Made by a program: the position numbers and the translations under genes
NCBI GenBank assembly: GCA_045546915.1
Contig: JAZQDU010000010.1
Coordinates: forward strand, 1-12,250
Direction: 5' to 3'
Source of the DNA: UMGS172 sp045546915
Lineage (GTDB): Bacteria; Bacillota; Clostridia; Oscillospirales; Acutalibacteraceae
Length of the DNA: 12,250 bases
In this document: in pieces, positions 1 through 7,221 of the stretch
Layout of the letters: every line of letters begins with the position of its first letter
How positions within the stretch are numbered: the stretch's first letter is position 1
Notes under the pieces: model-generated
What the model was told of the DNA's origin: nothing
The model's input: the letters and a program-made list of their open reading frames with translations, nothing else
Databases searched by the model: none

Positions 1-46
1 ATTCCTTTGATACTAAACCATTGTTGTTTTTTGTAATTTTAATCAT
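1..46 (-). CDS. 5' end of a small unknown gene, cut by the window edge
   Basis: Only the first 15 codons are inside the window, reading MIKITKNNNGLVSKE on the minus strand before the sequence ends. The start is supported by an AGAGGT ribosome binding site at 55-60, eight bases before the ATG, and by an extended -10 promoter further upstream at 120-128. No family can be recognised from 15 residues. Because it follows the tyrosine recombinase gene in the same direction, it may belong to the same mobile element, but that is inference. Confidence 0.45.
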   Translation of the reverse strand, partial: MIKITKNNNGLVSKE

Positions 47-119
47 AATTTTTTACCTCTTTTTTTAATATTTTTTATTTGTTTGGTTTTGGCTAGCGCT
101 TCCTTTACCTTACATACAC

Positions 120-128
120 ATTATATCA
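120..128 (-). promoter_or_regulatory. Extended -10 promoter (TGA-TATAAT)
   Basis: On the minus strand the sequence reads TGA followed by a perfect TATAAT. This is an extended -10 element, which can work with a poor -35 box; the best -35-like match, TGGACT at 141-146, sits only 15 bases away. Transcription would begin near 113 and leave a leader of about 67 bases before the ATG at 46. The rest of 47-301 holds the recombinase terminator and no other gene I can support. Confidence 0.55.
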
Positions 129-177
129 TAGAGGGTCGAAAGTCCACGCATAAAACTGCGCGAGCACTAAAAATTGC

Positions 178-208
178 AAAAAAATAAAGGCAACTTTTTT
201 CAAGTTGC
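178..208 (-). terminator. Rho-independent terminator of the recombinase gene
   Basis: A seven-base-pair stem (190-196 with 202-208, loop of five) is followed on the minus strand by CCTTTA and then seven T residues at 184-178. It lies about 95 bases beyond the recombinase stop codon and separates that transcript from the gene at the left edge. Confidence 0.6.
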
Positions 209-301
209 TTTTGGTGTGGGAGCAGGTTTAAAAGTTATTGATTTATACTGATCTATCTTAATTTAAAACAGATACTTTTAATCTATGCCGCGTTGTTCTA
301 T

Positions 302-1234
302 TTATCGCATTTTTATACTGTATTTACCACTAAACTTGTCGAGCAGGTTTATTTCATCAACTTGCTTTGCAACATCGCTTACAAGTAAATTGATGTAATT
401 TTGCGTTATTTCAAGGCTACTATGCCCAAGCAAGCGCGAAAGTGATACAACATTCCCACCACTTAAAATCCAATGCTTTGCAAATGTGTGTCTGTATCTG
501 TGTATGCCTGTTGTTTCAACACCGCGCCGCTTGTTATATTCATAAAGCATGTGATATGAGGTGCTTTTGACAAGTTGTTGTCCGAAAACATTACAAAACA
601 AATAATCATCTTTGCTTTGATATTGTCGATATTTCATGTATTCACTCAATATATTTATCATTGTTAAGTTAAGCGGCACAATTAGCGGCTTTCTGTTCTT
701 TGTTACATTAACATATACAACATGATTATCAAAATCAATATCTTTTACTTTAATAAACATTAAACTGCGTTGCCTAACACCTGTGCAGAATAAAAAGTTT
801 GTCATTACCCAACATTGATATTCTGTGAATGAACACTTTTTTATATTAGGCTTAACCAACAGAGTTTTCAGTTCATCGTCTGTGTATGTTTCCACATGGT
901 TTTTATCGACTCTTATGGATTGCATTTTAAAATGGGGTACATAACCCTCATTCATCAGAAAATGCATTGTAGTAATAAAATCGCGCAAATATGAGTTAAT
1001 ACTAACATCATTGTTTAATGTTTTGCGCAAATGCAACACATAACTGTTATATGACTTTTCAGTTATTTGTTCTATTGGTGTTTCAGGGTCAAAGAATTTA
1101 TAGAACTGTGTATAACTCTGTTTGTAGTGATTGATTGTGCCTTGTCTTAAATTGCGTTGCCTGCAATTATCAAGATATTTGTTGCACCCTTGCTCAAAAG
1201 TAATCGAATTTGTTTGCATTTGTAGTCTTTTCAT
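302..1234 (-). CDS. Tyrosine recombinase / integrase of a mobile element
   Basis: A 310-residue site-specific recombinase of the phage integrase family. It would cut and rejoin DNA at attachment sites through a phosphotyrosine intermediate. Residues about 10-95 form the SAM-like core-binding domain and about 110-295 the catalytic domain. The expected catalytic set is visible: Arg154 in TGVRQRS, Lys179, His245 and Arg248 in HRYRHT, His271 in LGHSS and nucleophile Tyr280 in TQNY. The glutamate that usually follows the first arginine (TGLRxSE) is replaced here. The ATG is preceded by GTGAGG at 1243-1248, eight bases away. The gene is AT-rich and looks intact. It starts only 15 bases beyond the T tract of the neighbouring operon's terminator. 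No strong promoter of its own is visible, so it may depend on read-through or a weak promoter. The exact element type (prophage, integrative element, remnant) cannot be told from this window. Confidence 0.93.
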   Translation of the reverse strand: MKRLQMQTNSITFEQGCNKYLDNCRQRNLRQGTINHYKQSYTQFYKFFDPETPIEQITEKSYNSYVLHLRKTLNNDVSINSYLRDFITTMHFLMNEGYVPHFKMQSIRVDKNHVETYTDDELKTLLVKPNIKKCSFTEYQCWVMTNFLFCTGVRQRSLMFIKVKDIDFDNHVVYVNVTKNRKPLIVPLNLTMINILSEYMKYRQYQSKDDYLFCNVFGQQLVKSTSYHMLYEYNKRRGVETTGIHRYRHTFAKHWILSGGNVVSLSRLLGHSSLEITQNYINLLVSDVAKQVDEINLLDKFSGKYSIKMR

Positions 1235-1248
1235 TTTTAAAACCTCAC

Positions 1249-1297
1249 AAAAAAATTGGACACATCACAGGGCAAAACCCTAAAATGATGTGTCCAA
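1249..1297 (-). terminator. Terminator of the NifU-like/GGGtGRT operon, with nested hairpin
   Basis: Perfect 12-bp arms TTGGACACATCA (1256-1267) and TGATGTGTCCAA (1286-1297) enclose an 18-base loop that contains a second small hairpin, AGGG-CAAAA-CCCT (1269-1281). On the minus strand the structure ends in seven T residues (1255-1249), so it terminates transcripts leaving the GGGtGRT gene. Its T tract runs directly into the ribosome binding site of the recombinase. Confidence 0.8.
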
Positions 1298-1364
1298 CTG
1301 TTATTTGTTCGATTTTTTATGATTGTGGGGTTTGAAAAAACCTCAAATCCCTTGAAAAGCCTTA

Positions 1365-2363
1365 TTATTTACTAGCTTCTTCGATAGCAACTGCGCAAGC
1401 AACAGTCATACCAACCATGGGGTTATTACCAGCACCGATAAGACCCATCATCTCAACGTGAGCAGGAACGGATGAAGAACCTGCAAACTGAGCGTCACCA
1501 TGCATACGTCCCATAGTATCGGTCATGCCGTAAGAAGCAGGACCTGCTGCCATGTTATCAGGATGCAAAGTACGTCCTGTACCGCCACCTGATGCAACCG
1601 AGAAGTAGTTAACGCCGTTCCCATAGCACCACTTTTTGTAGGTACCTGCAACAGGATGCTGGAAACGAGTGGGGTTGGTAGAGTTACCGGTAATCGAAAC
1701 GCCAACCTTCTCAAGTTTCATAATTGCAACGCCTTCGGGAACGTTATCCGAACCGTAGCACTTAACGTCAGCTCTGGGGCCGTTAGAGAAAGCCTTTTCG
1801 CTGATAACCTTAACTTCTTCCTTATAAGGATCAAACTCGGTTTCTACATAAGTAAAGCCGTTGATTCTCGAAATGATGTAAGCAGCGTCTTTGCCAAGAC
1901 CGTTAAGAATAACGCGCAAGGGATTAGTACGAACCTTGTTAGCGTTAAGAGCAATCTTAATAGCGCCTTCAGCAGCAGCAAAAGACTCGTGACCTGCCAA
2001 GAAGCAGAAGCACTCGGTCTCTTCCGAAAGAAGCATCTTACCGAGGTTACCGTGGCCCAAGCCAACCTTACGGTTTTCAGCAACAGAGCCGGGGATGCAG
2101 AAAGCCTGAAGACCAATGCCGATAGCAGCAGCAGCGTCAGCAGCTTTTGTGCAACCGCTCTTAATAGCGATAGCGCAACCTACGGTGTAAGCCCACTTTG
2201 CATTTTCAAATGCGATGGGCTGAGTTTCTTCAACTATTTTGTAAGGGTCGATACCCTTTGCATCGCAAATTTCCTTACACTCGTCGATGGAGGAAATTCC
2301 GAATTCTTTAAGAGCGGCAAGGATTTTGGCCTCGCGTCTCTCGTAACCTTCAAACTTAGCCAT
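1365..2363 (-). CDS. GGGtGRT-family protein, function unknown
   Basis: A 332-residue protein of the GGGtGRT family (a Pfam family of unknown function named for its signature). The signature GGGTGRT is seen at residues 259-265, within a very glycine- and alanine-rich C-terminal half. Many cysteines occur across the protein, including a CxC at 118-120 (ECFCF) and single cysteines near 29, 33, 63, 71, 89, 202, 246 and 323. No signal peptide or membrane segment is evident, so it is probably cytosolic. The start has an excellent ribosome binding site, AAGGAGGAA at 2371-2379, seven bases before the ATG. It is the second gene of an operon, 18 bases after a NifU-like scaffold gene, and is followed by a strong terminator. 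The constant pairing with an iron-sulfur scaffold relative suggests a metallocofactor- or sulfur-linked role, but the reaction is not known and none is claimed. Confidence 0.9.
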   Translation of the reverse strand: MAKFEGYERREAKILAALKEFGISSIDECKEICDAKGIDPYKIVEETQPIAFENAKWAYTVGCAIAIKSGCTKAADAAAAIGIGLQAFCIPGSVAENRKVGLGHGNLGKMLLSEETECFCFLAGHESFAAAEGAIKIALNANKVRTNPLRVILNGLGKDAAYIISRINGFTYVETEFDPYKEEVKVISEKAFSNGPRADVKCYGSDNVPEGVAIMKLEKVGVSITGNSTNPTRFQHPVAGTYKKWCYGNGVNYFSVASGGGTGRTLHPDNMAAGPASYGMTDTMGRMHGDAQFAGSSSVPAHVEMMGLIGAGNNPMVGMTVACAVAIEEASK

Positions 2364-2381
2364 GTTACAATTCCTCCTTAA

Positions 2382-3074
2382 TTATTCTTTTCTCGGGTCG
2401 ATATACTTAGCAGCATCTTGGAATCTGCCGTATGTACCCTTGGATTTTTCGTATGCTTCGTTAGGCTCCATACCCTTTTTGATAAAGTCGGTCATTTTGC
2501 CCAATGATACAAACTCGTAACCGATAACTTCATCGTTTTCGTCAAGAGCCATTCTGGTGCAGTAGCCTTCGGTCATTTCAAGGTATCTTACGCCCTTAGC
2601 CTTGGTACCGTACATAGTACCAACCATGGAACGCTCGCCTTTACCGAGGTCTTCCATACCGGCTCCTATAACAAGACCATCTTCAGAGAAAGCGGACTGG
2701 CTACGGCCATAAACAATCTGAAGGAAAAGCTCACGCATAGCGGTGTTGATAGCATCGCAAACGAGGTCGGTATTAAGAGCCTCTAAAAGAGTCTTACCGG
2801 GGAGAATTTCAGCAGCCATAGCAGCCGAATGAGTCATACCCGAGCAACCGATGGTCTCAACAAGAGCCTCTTCAATGATGCCGTTTTTAACGTTGAGGGA
2901 AAGTTTGCAAGCACCCTGCTGGGGAGCACACCAACCCACACCGTGTGTGTAAGCGGAAATGTCGGTAATTTCTTTTGCCTGTACCCATTTGCCCTCTTCA
3001 GGGATAGGAGCCGGACCGTGGTGCGGACCCTTGGCTACAGTGCACATGTTCTGAACTTCAATAGAATAATTCAT
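2382..3074 (-). CDS. NifU-like iron-sulfur cluster assembly scaffold protein
   Basis: A 230-residue protein related to the NifU/IscU N-terminal scaffold fold, which holds nascent iron-sulfur clusters on conserved cysteines. The core lies at about residues 40-125. Candidate ligands are Cys49 and Cys56 in WCAPQQGACKL, Cys77 in the NifU-like stretch TIGCSGMTHSAAMAAE followed by LPGKTLLEA, and Cys106. An extra C-terminal region (about 130-230) with Cys172 is not part of classical IscU, so this is a divergent branch found beside GGGtGRT genes and not the housekeeping scaffold. The ATG is preceded by AAGGAG at 3085-3090, ten bases upstream. It is first in the operon, transcribed from the minus-strand promoter near 3110-3138. 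Scaffold ancestry is clear; the client of this scaffold is unknown. Confidence 0.85.
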   Translation of the reverse strand: MNYSIEVQNMCTVAKGPHHGPAPIPEEGKWVQAKEITDISAYTHGVGWCAPQQGACKLSLNVKNGIIEEALVETIGCSGMTHSAAMAAEILPGKTLLEALNTDLVCDAINTAMRELFLQIVYGRSQSAFSEDGLVIGAGMEDLGKGERSMVGTMYGTKAKGVRYLEMTEGYCTRMALDENDEVIGYEFVSLGKMTDFIKKGMEPNEAYEKSKGTYGRFQDAAKYIDPRKE

Positions 3075-3109
3075 AATGCAGTAACTCCTTTCAAAATTTG
3101 AGCGATACT

Positions 3110-3138
3110 ATTATATACTGTTTTACTTAAAAACACAA
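3110..3138 (-). promoter_or_regulatory. Promoter of the NifU-like/GGGtGRT operon
   Basis: On the minus strand a perfect -10 TATAAT (3115-3110) is preceded at 17 bases by TTGTGT (3138-3133), a weak -35 that keeps only TTG of the consensus. Transcription would start near 3103, about 30 bases before the ATG. The poor -35 would fit a promoter that needs regulation. Confidence 0.55.
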
Positions 3139-3153
3139 TACCTTAAAAACAAT

Positions 3154-3171
3154 TTGTTTAAAATTTAACAC
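3154..3171. promoter_or_regulatory. Possible Rex-type (NADH/NAD+ sensing) operator
   Basis: TTGTTTA, four spacer bases, TTAACAC: this matches 12 of 14 defined positions of the clostridial Rex operator (TTGTTAA-N4-TTAACAA). It lies between the divergent promoters of the NifU-like operon and the phosphoesterase. The surrounding DNA is very AT-rich, so a chance match is possible. Confidence 0.35.
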
Positions 3172-3192
3172 TTTTTCGACATTTTTTATTAC

Positions 3193-3221
3193 TTGACATC
3201 ATATTTTGGCAGATTTATACT
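3193..3221 (+). promoter_or_regulatory. Consensus sigma-A promoter of the phosphoesterase gene
   Basis: A perfect -35 TTGACA (3193-3198), a 17-base spacer and -10 TATACT (3216-3221) make the best promoter in the window. Transcription would start near 3228, giving a leader of about 31 bases. The longest open frame would begin with the TTG of the -35 box, which rules out that start. Confidence 0.85.
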
Positions 3222-3258
3222 GTTATTGTTAAAAAACGCTTTTGAAACGAGGTCTTTT

Positions 3259-4380
3259 ATGAACGTAAACAATTTACCCTCAGAAATGATGTGCTGTCCT
3301 ACTGTTTTTGCAGTAAGCGATGTTTATAAAATTTTTATGCCGTTTTGTGACAGTGCTCTCGTCAAAATCACCGTCGGTGATACCGATTATTTTGACGACT
3401 GTAACGGAGTTTTGCGTTCAAAGACGCTTATGCATGCTGTAGAAGTTCCTATGTGTGAACTTGACCTTCACAAAAGTTATACAGTTAAATTTCGCAAGGT
3501 TATAAAGCGTGGACCTTACTACCCCACTTTTGAAGACGAGGTTGCTGTAAAGTTTGATTTTAAGCCTGTAGATTCCAACAGAAATATAAACATTTACCAC
3601 ATTTCAGACGCTCATAACCTTATAAACGAGCCCATAAAAGCCGGCTCCTATTTTGGCGAAAGCCTTGACCTGCTTATTTTAAACGGAGACATTCCTAATC
3701 ACGGCGGTGAGATGGAAAATTATTTAGGTATTTTTAAAATTGCATCGGGTCTTACAAAAGGCTCTGTGCCTTGCATTTGCTCGCGCGGAAACCACGATAC
3801 ACGAGGCAGTTTTGCCGAGGATATGGCGCAATTTATTCCTACCCATAACGGAAAACCTTATTATACAACACGATTGGGTTCTATATGGGCACTGGTGCTT
3901 GACTGCGGTGAGGACAAACCTGACACGCACGACGAATACGGCGGTGCAGTGCAGTTTCACAATTATCGTTTAAAAGAAACCGAATTTATAAAATCGGTAA
4001 TTGAAAACTCGGAAAATGAATACAACGCAAAAGGTATTAAACACAAACTTATTATTTGTCACAACCCCTTTACCTTTGTAAAGGTTCCGCCGTTTGATAT
4101 TGAAGTAGACCTTTACACCTACTGGGCAAAAATCATAAAAGAAAACATAAAACCCGACCTTATGCTTTGCGGTCACAAGCATTGGACCGAAATTTGCGAA
4201 GTGGGCGGCGGACGCGACCATTTAGGTCAACCTTGCACATTAATAATTGGTTCAAAGCCAAAAGTGACCGAACCTTTCTCGTTTGCAGGTTGCGCGCTGA
4301 CGCTAAAAGAAAACACCGCAAAGGTTGTTTTTAACGATGACCTTGGCAACATCATTTCTGACACCGAAATAAATCTATAA
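3259..4380 (+). CDS. Calcineurin-like metallophosphoesterase
   Basis: A 373-residue phosphoesterase of the calcineurin-like superfamily, using a two-metal centre to hydrolyse phosphate esters; the substrate is unknown. After a beta-rich N-terminal domain of about 105 residues, the metal motifs appear in the usual order: Asp117 and His119 in ISDAH, Asp144 in NGDIPN, Asn178 and His179 in GNHD, His268 in ICHNPF, and His306 and His308 in GHKH. The start chosen is the ATG at 3259, with GAGG at 3249-3252 six bases upstream. The in-frame TTG at 3193 belongs to the -35 box, and using it would add a false hydrophobic N-terminus (GRFILLLL). With the corrected start there is no signal peptide, so the enzyme is probably cytosolic. 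It is a single-gene unit, divergent from the NifU-like operon, and ends at a bidirectional terminator. The domain layout resembles purple acid phosphatase-like proteins, but no specific activity can be named. Confidence 0.88.
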   Translation: MNVNNLPSEMMCCPTVFAVSDVYKIFMPFCDSALVKITVGDTDYFDDCNGVLRSKTLMHAVEVPMCELDLHKSYTVKFRKVIKRGPYYPTFEDEVAVKFDFKPVDSNRNINIYHISDAHNLINEPIKAGSYFGESLDLLILNGDIPNHGGEMENYLGIFKIASGLTKGSVPCICSRGNHDTRGSFAEDMAQFIPTHNGKPYYTTRLGSIWALVLDCGEDKPDTHDEYGGAVQFHNYRLKETEFIKSVIENSENEYNAKGIKHKLIICHNPFTFVKVPPFDIEVDLYTYWAKIIKENIKPDLMLCGHKHWTEICEVGGGRDHLGQPCTLIIGSKPKVTEPFSFAGCALTLKENTAKVVFNDDLGNIISDTEINL

Positions 4381-4424
4381 AAAATTTACCGTATACTCTG
4401 ATTAATGAGTATACGGTATTTTTT
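4381..4424. terminator. Bidirectional terminator between convergent genes
   Basis: A perfect 12-bp stem (4387-4398 with 4407-4418) and an 8-base loop are flanked by six T residues on the plus side (4419-4424) and by A residues on the other side, which read as T residues on the minus strand. It ends the phosphoesterase transcript and the HD-domain operon. The HD gene's stop codon overlaps the plus-side T tract. Confidence 0.85.
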
Positions 4425-6078
4425 ATAATAAATGTTCTATTTCTTCCGAATGTTTTAGCCCCGAAAATGCTCTTTCGTTAAGGATTACTCCCCTATTTGC
4501 AAGCACATTTTTAGCCGCAAGGCTTACGACGGATAACAGTTTTGACGATGAAAAAACATAAGCATTCCATGCACGCCCCGAAAACTCGTTTGCCCAATCA
4601 TTAAGGTCGGCAACCTTGGAAAGTTCCACAAACCCGCCATCATGCGTAGCCACAAAAACATCGGTATAATTTTTTGCCGTAGTCGGTTTTGGCACCGAAT
4701 AAAAAATATCATAAAGGTCAATAAGGGTTTTATCCATTCTCCTTTGCTCACAAATTCGCTCGGCCTCAAGTTTAATCTCTTTGCGGAATCCTCCACCCAT
4801 AATAGCACTTTGCAAAAACTCATAAGCCTCTTTTAAAGAAAACTCGGTCTTTCCGCCAACCGACTCAATATTAGCCATGTTAAGCACCAAGGCTTTTTTG
4901 GGCAGGTCTCGATTTTTAATTTGCTTTACAACATCGGCAATAGTTTTGCCCGAATCCGAATGAATAGGCATTTTTGAAATCGGTACGGCAAAATCAGGGT
5001 CTCCGCTTTCGTCATAAATCTTAAAAATGTCCTCATCGGTATAGTAAAGAAAATCACATGGGTGCGCAAGTTTTCCTCCGGCGCGAAGCCCGTTTACAAC
5101 ATCATAAACAAGTGCATCGGCAGCCAAAACCTTTTGATGCTGATAAATATATCTTGTCAGCATTTGTTTGCCGAAAATCATCTCTTCAACGGTTGAAACA
5201 CCCGAAATTGAAACGGTAAGATGCCTGCCTAAAACACCGTCATCGGTTTCACGGTCAACAAACTTTATTTTATAAAGAAAACGGTCAATATGATAGGTCA
5301 ACGACAAACCCGTGATATAACTGTCGCGTCTTAAGTAGTCAAGTGAATCGGCATCGAACTGGCCGTTTATCATTTCGGTAAGATAGTATTTTCTAACCGC
5401 TTTACCGTCGATATCAAATACTGTATCAATGGGAGCCCCTACTATCATTCTGCCAACCTCGTCAAAGAGGCCGTCACTTTTTTCGGGATATCCAATATTT
5501 TGCAAAAAGAAATTTTTAAATGCATTTGTATTGATGATAACATACCCAAGTATCTCATGAGGTTGTGCCGTTTTAAAAATCTCAAACGAATTTTTCAGTT
5601 CAATAAACGTTTCTGTATTGCCGTACATACGCTCGGACAAATGCGAGAAAAAGCAATGCCCTACATCGTGCAAAAGTGCTGCCAGCCTGAGTTTGATAAT
5701 ATCGCCCGACGAAACAGCGACCTTGCCGTCAAGACCCGAATCGTTTACGCTTTCTGCCATTCTTGTCACAAGTGCCACAACACCAAGCGTGTGTTCAAAC
5801 CTTGAATGGTGCGCCGAAGGATAGGTATATACCGCCAAACCCAACTGATTAACATTGCGAAGACGTTGTAAAAGCGGAGAGTCCATAATCTGCAACTCCC
5901 ACGGATGAAACTTAACTGTGCCCCAAACAGGGTCATGTATAACCTTGATTTCTCGGTATGTAGTAGGTTTATATCCACAAAGCACCCTGCTTACAAATTC
6001 ATCCGCCTTTTTAGAAAAGACTTTATAAATAGCCATCTCCTTAGAATTTTCAGGGCTTTTATACGGGCATCTTTGCAT
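4423..6078 (-). CDS. HD-domain phosphohydrolase (COG1078, SAMHD1/dGTPase-like)
   Basis: A 551-residue HD-superfamily protein of the dNTPase-like group that includes SAMHD1 and YwfO. The metal set is visible: His96 in FEHTLGV, His137-Asp138 in LLHDVGH and Asp244 in FDADSLDYLRRD, equivalent to the SAMHD1 His/His-Asp/Asp centre. The preceding MDSPLLQRLRNVNQLG (about residues 65-80) and YPSAHHSRFEH are typical of this family. Relatives hydrolyse dNTPs or related nucleotides, but the substrate here is inferred only at family level. The C-terminal region, about residues 350-551, is not assigned. The start has an ideal AGGAGG at 6086-6091, seven bases before the ATG. It is the second gene of an operon, 27 bases after the membrane-anchored protein, and ends at the bidirectional terminator. 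It is longer than the shortest bacterial homologues, but the core is complete. Confidence 0.88.
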   Translation of the reverse strand: MQRCPYKSPENSKEMAIYKVFSKKADEFVSRVLCGYKPTTYREIKVIHDPVWGTVKFHPWELQIMDSPLLQRLRNVNQLGLAVYTYPSAHHSRFEHTLGVVALVTRMAESVNDSGLDGKVAVSSGDIIKLRLAALLHDVGHCFFSHLSERMYGNTETFIELKNSFEIFKTAQPHEILGYVIINTNAFKNFFLQNIGYPEKSDGLFDEVGRMIVGAPIDTVFDIDGKAVRKYYLTEMINGQFDADSLDYLRRDSYITGLSLTYHIDRFLYKIKFVDRETDDGVLGRHLTVSISGVSTVEEMIFGKQMLTRYIYQHQKVLAADALVYDVVNGLRAGGKLAHPCDFLYYTDEDIFKIYDESGDPDFAVPISKMPIHSDSGKTIADVVKQIKNRDLPKKALVLNMANIESVGGKTEFSLKEAYEFLQSAIMGGGFRKEIKLEAERICEQRRMDKTLIDLYDIFYSVPKPTTAKNYTDVFVATHDGGFVELSKVADLNDWANEFSGRAWNAYVFSSSKLLSVVSLAAKNVLANRGVILNERAFSGLKHSEEIEHLL

Positions 6079-6105
6079 ATTTAAACCTCCTATTAAACGA
6101 AAATT

Positions 6106-6807
6106 TTAATCCCACAAATCATTAAGACCGTGTTCATTTAGCATAAACTGTACGGTTCTGGTTGATTTCGCATATTCTTTCGGTGAATCGTTTAAATACT
6201 CTTTTATATTAGCAAAAGTAATTTTTTCACTTTTTGCCTGACCTACACCGTCAAGAGCAGGACAAGTCCACTCGACCGCCGTTACATTATCCACAAGAGC
6301 CATAAACGCAATGGAATAATTGAGCATAAGATTATAAAACTCATCCTCAACCGATGTGCTGTGAGGTCGCTCAAAATTAAAACAAAGAGTATACCCACCG
6401 GTATTATCCGTATCTTCATACGCTTCAATTTCATGCGCACCGCAGTATGTGGTAACACCTAAAAGACCTGCTATATGTTGGTTTGCCTTGGTGTTTAACG
6501 GGTCGTTATTTATCGCATCAAAAAGCAATTTTGCCTTGTCACTGATGTATTCGTCTTTAACAATTTTAGAGCGTTTGCTTATAGGTTCAACCTTGTTACC
6601 GGGATTGTTGTTATCGGTTAAAACTTTAGCAACAAACGGCAAGACAACAAGAATACAAACAAGTGTTATTATAACCGCCGGCACCCATTTTTTCTTTTTC
6701 GCCTTTTTCTGAAGTTCTTTACCCTTAGGGTCTGAAAACACGGTTGAATCAGCCTGCTTTTTTATATCAAAAACCGATTCCTTTATTTTAGGGGATGATT
6801 TGCCCAT
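6106..6807 (-). CDS. Single-pass membrane protein with DUF4825-like outer domain
   Basis: A 233-residue protein with a lysine-rich cytoplasmic head (about 1-40, including KKAKKKK), one membrane helix at about 41-63 (WVPAVIITLVCILVVLPF) and an outer domain of about 170 residues. That domain, with GYTLCFNF, an ALVDN turn and VEWTC, resembles DUF4825, a domain of unknown function also found on some BlaR1-like proteins; this match is by eye and tentative. Two cysteines (about 122 and 142) and a third near 182 lie outside. The ATG at 6807 is chosen because GAGAGG lies about ten bases upstream. A longer frame could begin at TTG 6825, but that would place the ribosome binding site inside the gene. 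It is the first gene of the operon with the HD phosphohydrolase, so it could anchor or signal to that enzyme, which is inference. Confidence 0.75.
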   Translation of the reverse strand: MGKSSPKIKESVFDIKKQADSTVFSDPKGKELQKKAKKKKWVPAVIITLVCILVVLPFVAKVLTDNNNPGNKVEPISKRSKIVKDEYISDKAKLLFDAINNDPLNTKANQHIAGLLGVTTYCGAHEIEAYEDTDNTGGYTLCFNFERPHSTSVEDEFYNLMLNYSIAFMALVDNVTAVEWTCPALDGVGQAKSEKITFANIKEYLNDSPKEYAKSTRTVQFMLNEHGLNDLWD

Positions 6808-6836
6808 TTGCTTATTTCCTCTCAAGTTTTTTAATA

Positions 6837-6865
6837 ATAATATACTAATATCAAATTTTTTTCAA
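6837..6865 (-). promoter_or_regulatory. Promoter of the DUF4825-like/HD operon
   Basis: On the minus strand TTGAAA (6865-6860), 17 bases, TATTAT (6842-6837); each box matches five of six consensus positions or nearly so. Transcription would start near 6830, about 23 bases before the ATG. It is divergent from, and only 15 bases away from, the -35 of the ACT operon promoter. Confidence 0.55.
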
Positions 6866-6880
6866 GTGTCTATATTTTTG

Positions 6881-6909
6881 TTTACATTTTAACAATGTTG
6901 TGGTATCAT
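6881..6909 (+). promoter_or_regulatory. Promoter of the ACT-domain/UPF0210 operon
   Basis: TTTACA (6881-6886), a 17-base spacer and TATCAT (6904-6909) each match five of six consensus positions. Transcription would start near 6916, which lies after the GTG at 6911 and so argues against that longer start. Confidence 0.65.
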
Positions 6910-6940
6910 TGTGTCAATAAATGTAAAGGGGTGCCGTTTT

Positions 6941-7210
6941 ATGAAGGCAGTAATTACTTGTGTAGGCAAAGATACTGTTGGTATTCTCGCCAAAGTTTCG
7001 GGCGAATGTGCTAAGTATAACGTAAACATTCTTGAGGTTTCACAAAGTATTTTACAAGATATGTTTTGTATGATAATGATTGGCGATGTTGATAATTTAA
7101 ACGTGTCTTTCGGTGAGTTCAGCGATGCTTTAAGTGCTGAGGGTGAAAAAATCAACATGGTCATCAAGGTTATGCATGAGGATATTTTCAACTCAATGCA
7201 CCGCATTTAA
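6941..7210 (+). CDS. ACT-domain protein of the UPF0237 family
   Basis: An 89-residue protein that is a single ACT domain, the small fold that binds amino acids or similar ligands and usually controls an enzyme. The ligand-loop stretch is seen at about residues 9-25 (GKDTVGILAKVSGECAKYN). The length equals the family norm of about 90 residues. The ATG at 6941 is chosen because AAAGGGG ends nine bases upstream and the earlier GTG at 6911 lies before the predicted transcription start. The UPF0210 gene follows after 11 bases, the same order as in streptococci, so the ACT protein is probably the regulatory partner of the UPF0210 protein. The ligand is unknown. Confidence 0.88.
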   Translation: MKAVITCVGKDTVGILAKVSGECAKYNVNILEVSQSILQDMFCMIMIGDVDNLNVSFGEFSDALSAEGEKINMVIKVMHEDIFNSMHRI

Positions 7211-7221
7211 GGAGATTTTCC

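Noticed and set aside
131..170. GC-richer patch in the left intergenic region considered as a tRNA or structured RNA
   Set aside because: No cloverleaf or convincing stem set could be drawn.
284..400. Short plus-strand frame starting at ATG 284
   Set aside because: It has no ribosome binding site and runs antisense to the recombinase 3' end.
1324..1345. Small hairpin just after the GGGtGRT stop codon
   Set aside because: The stem is short and contains a wobble pair, with no T tract; the strong hairpin at 1256-1297 is the better terminator.
1656..2381. Long plus-strand open frame opposite the GGGtGRT gene
   Set aside because: It is a shadow of the conserved minus-strand gene, with no ribosome binding site and no recognisable family features.
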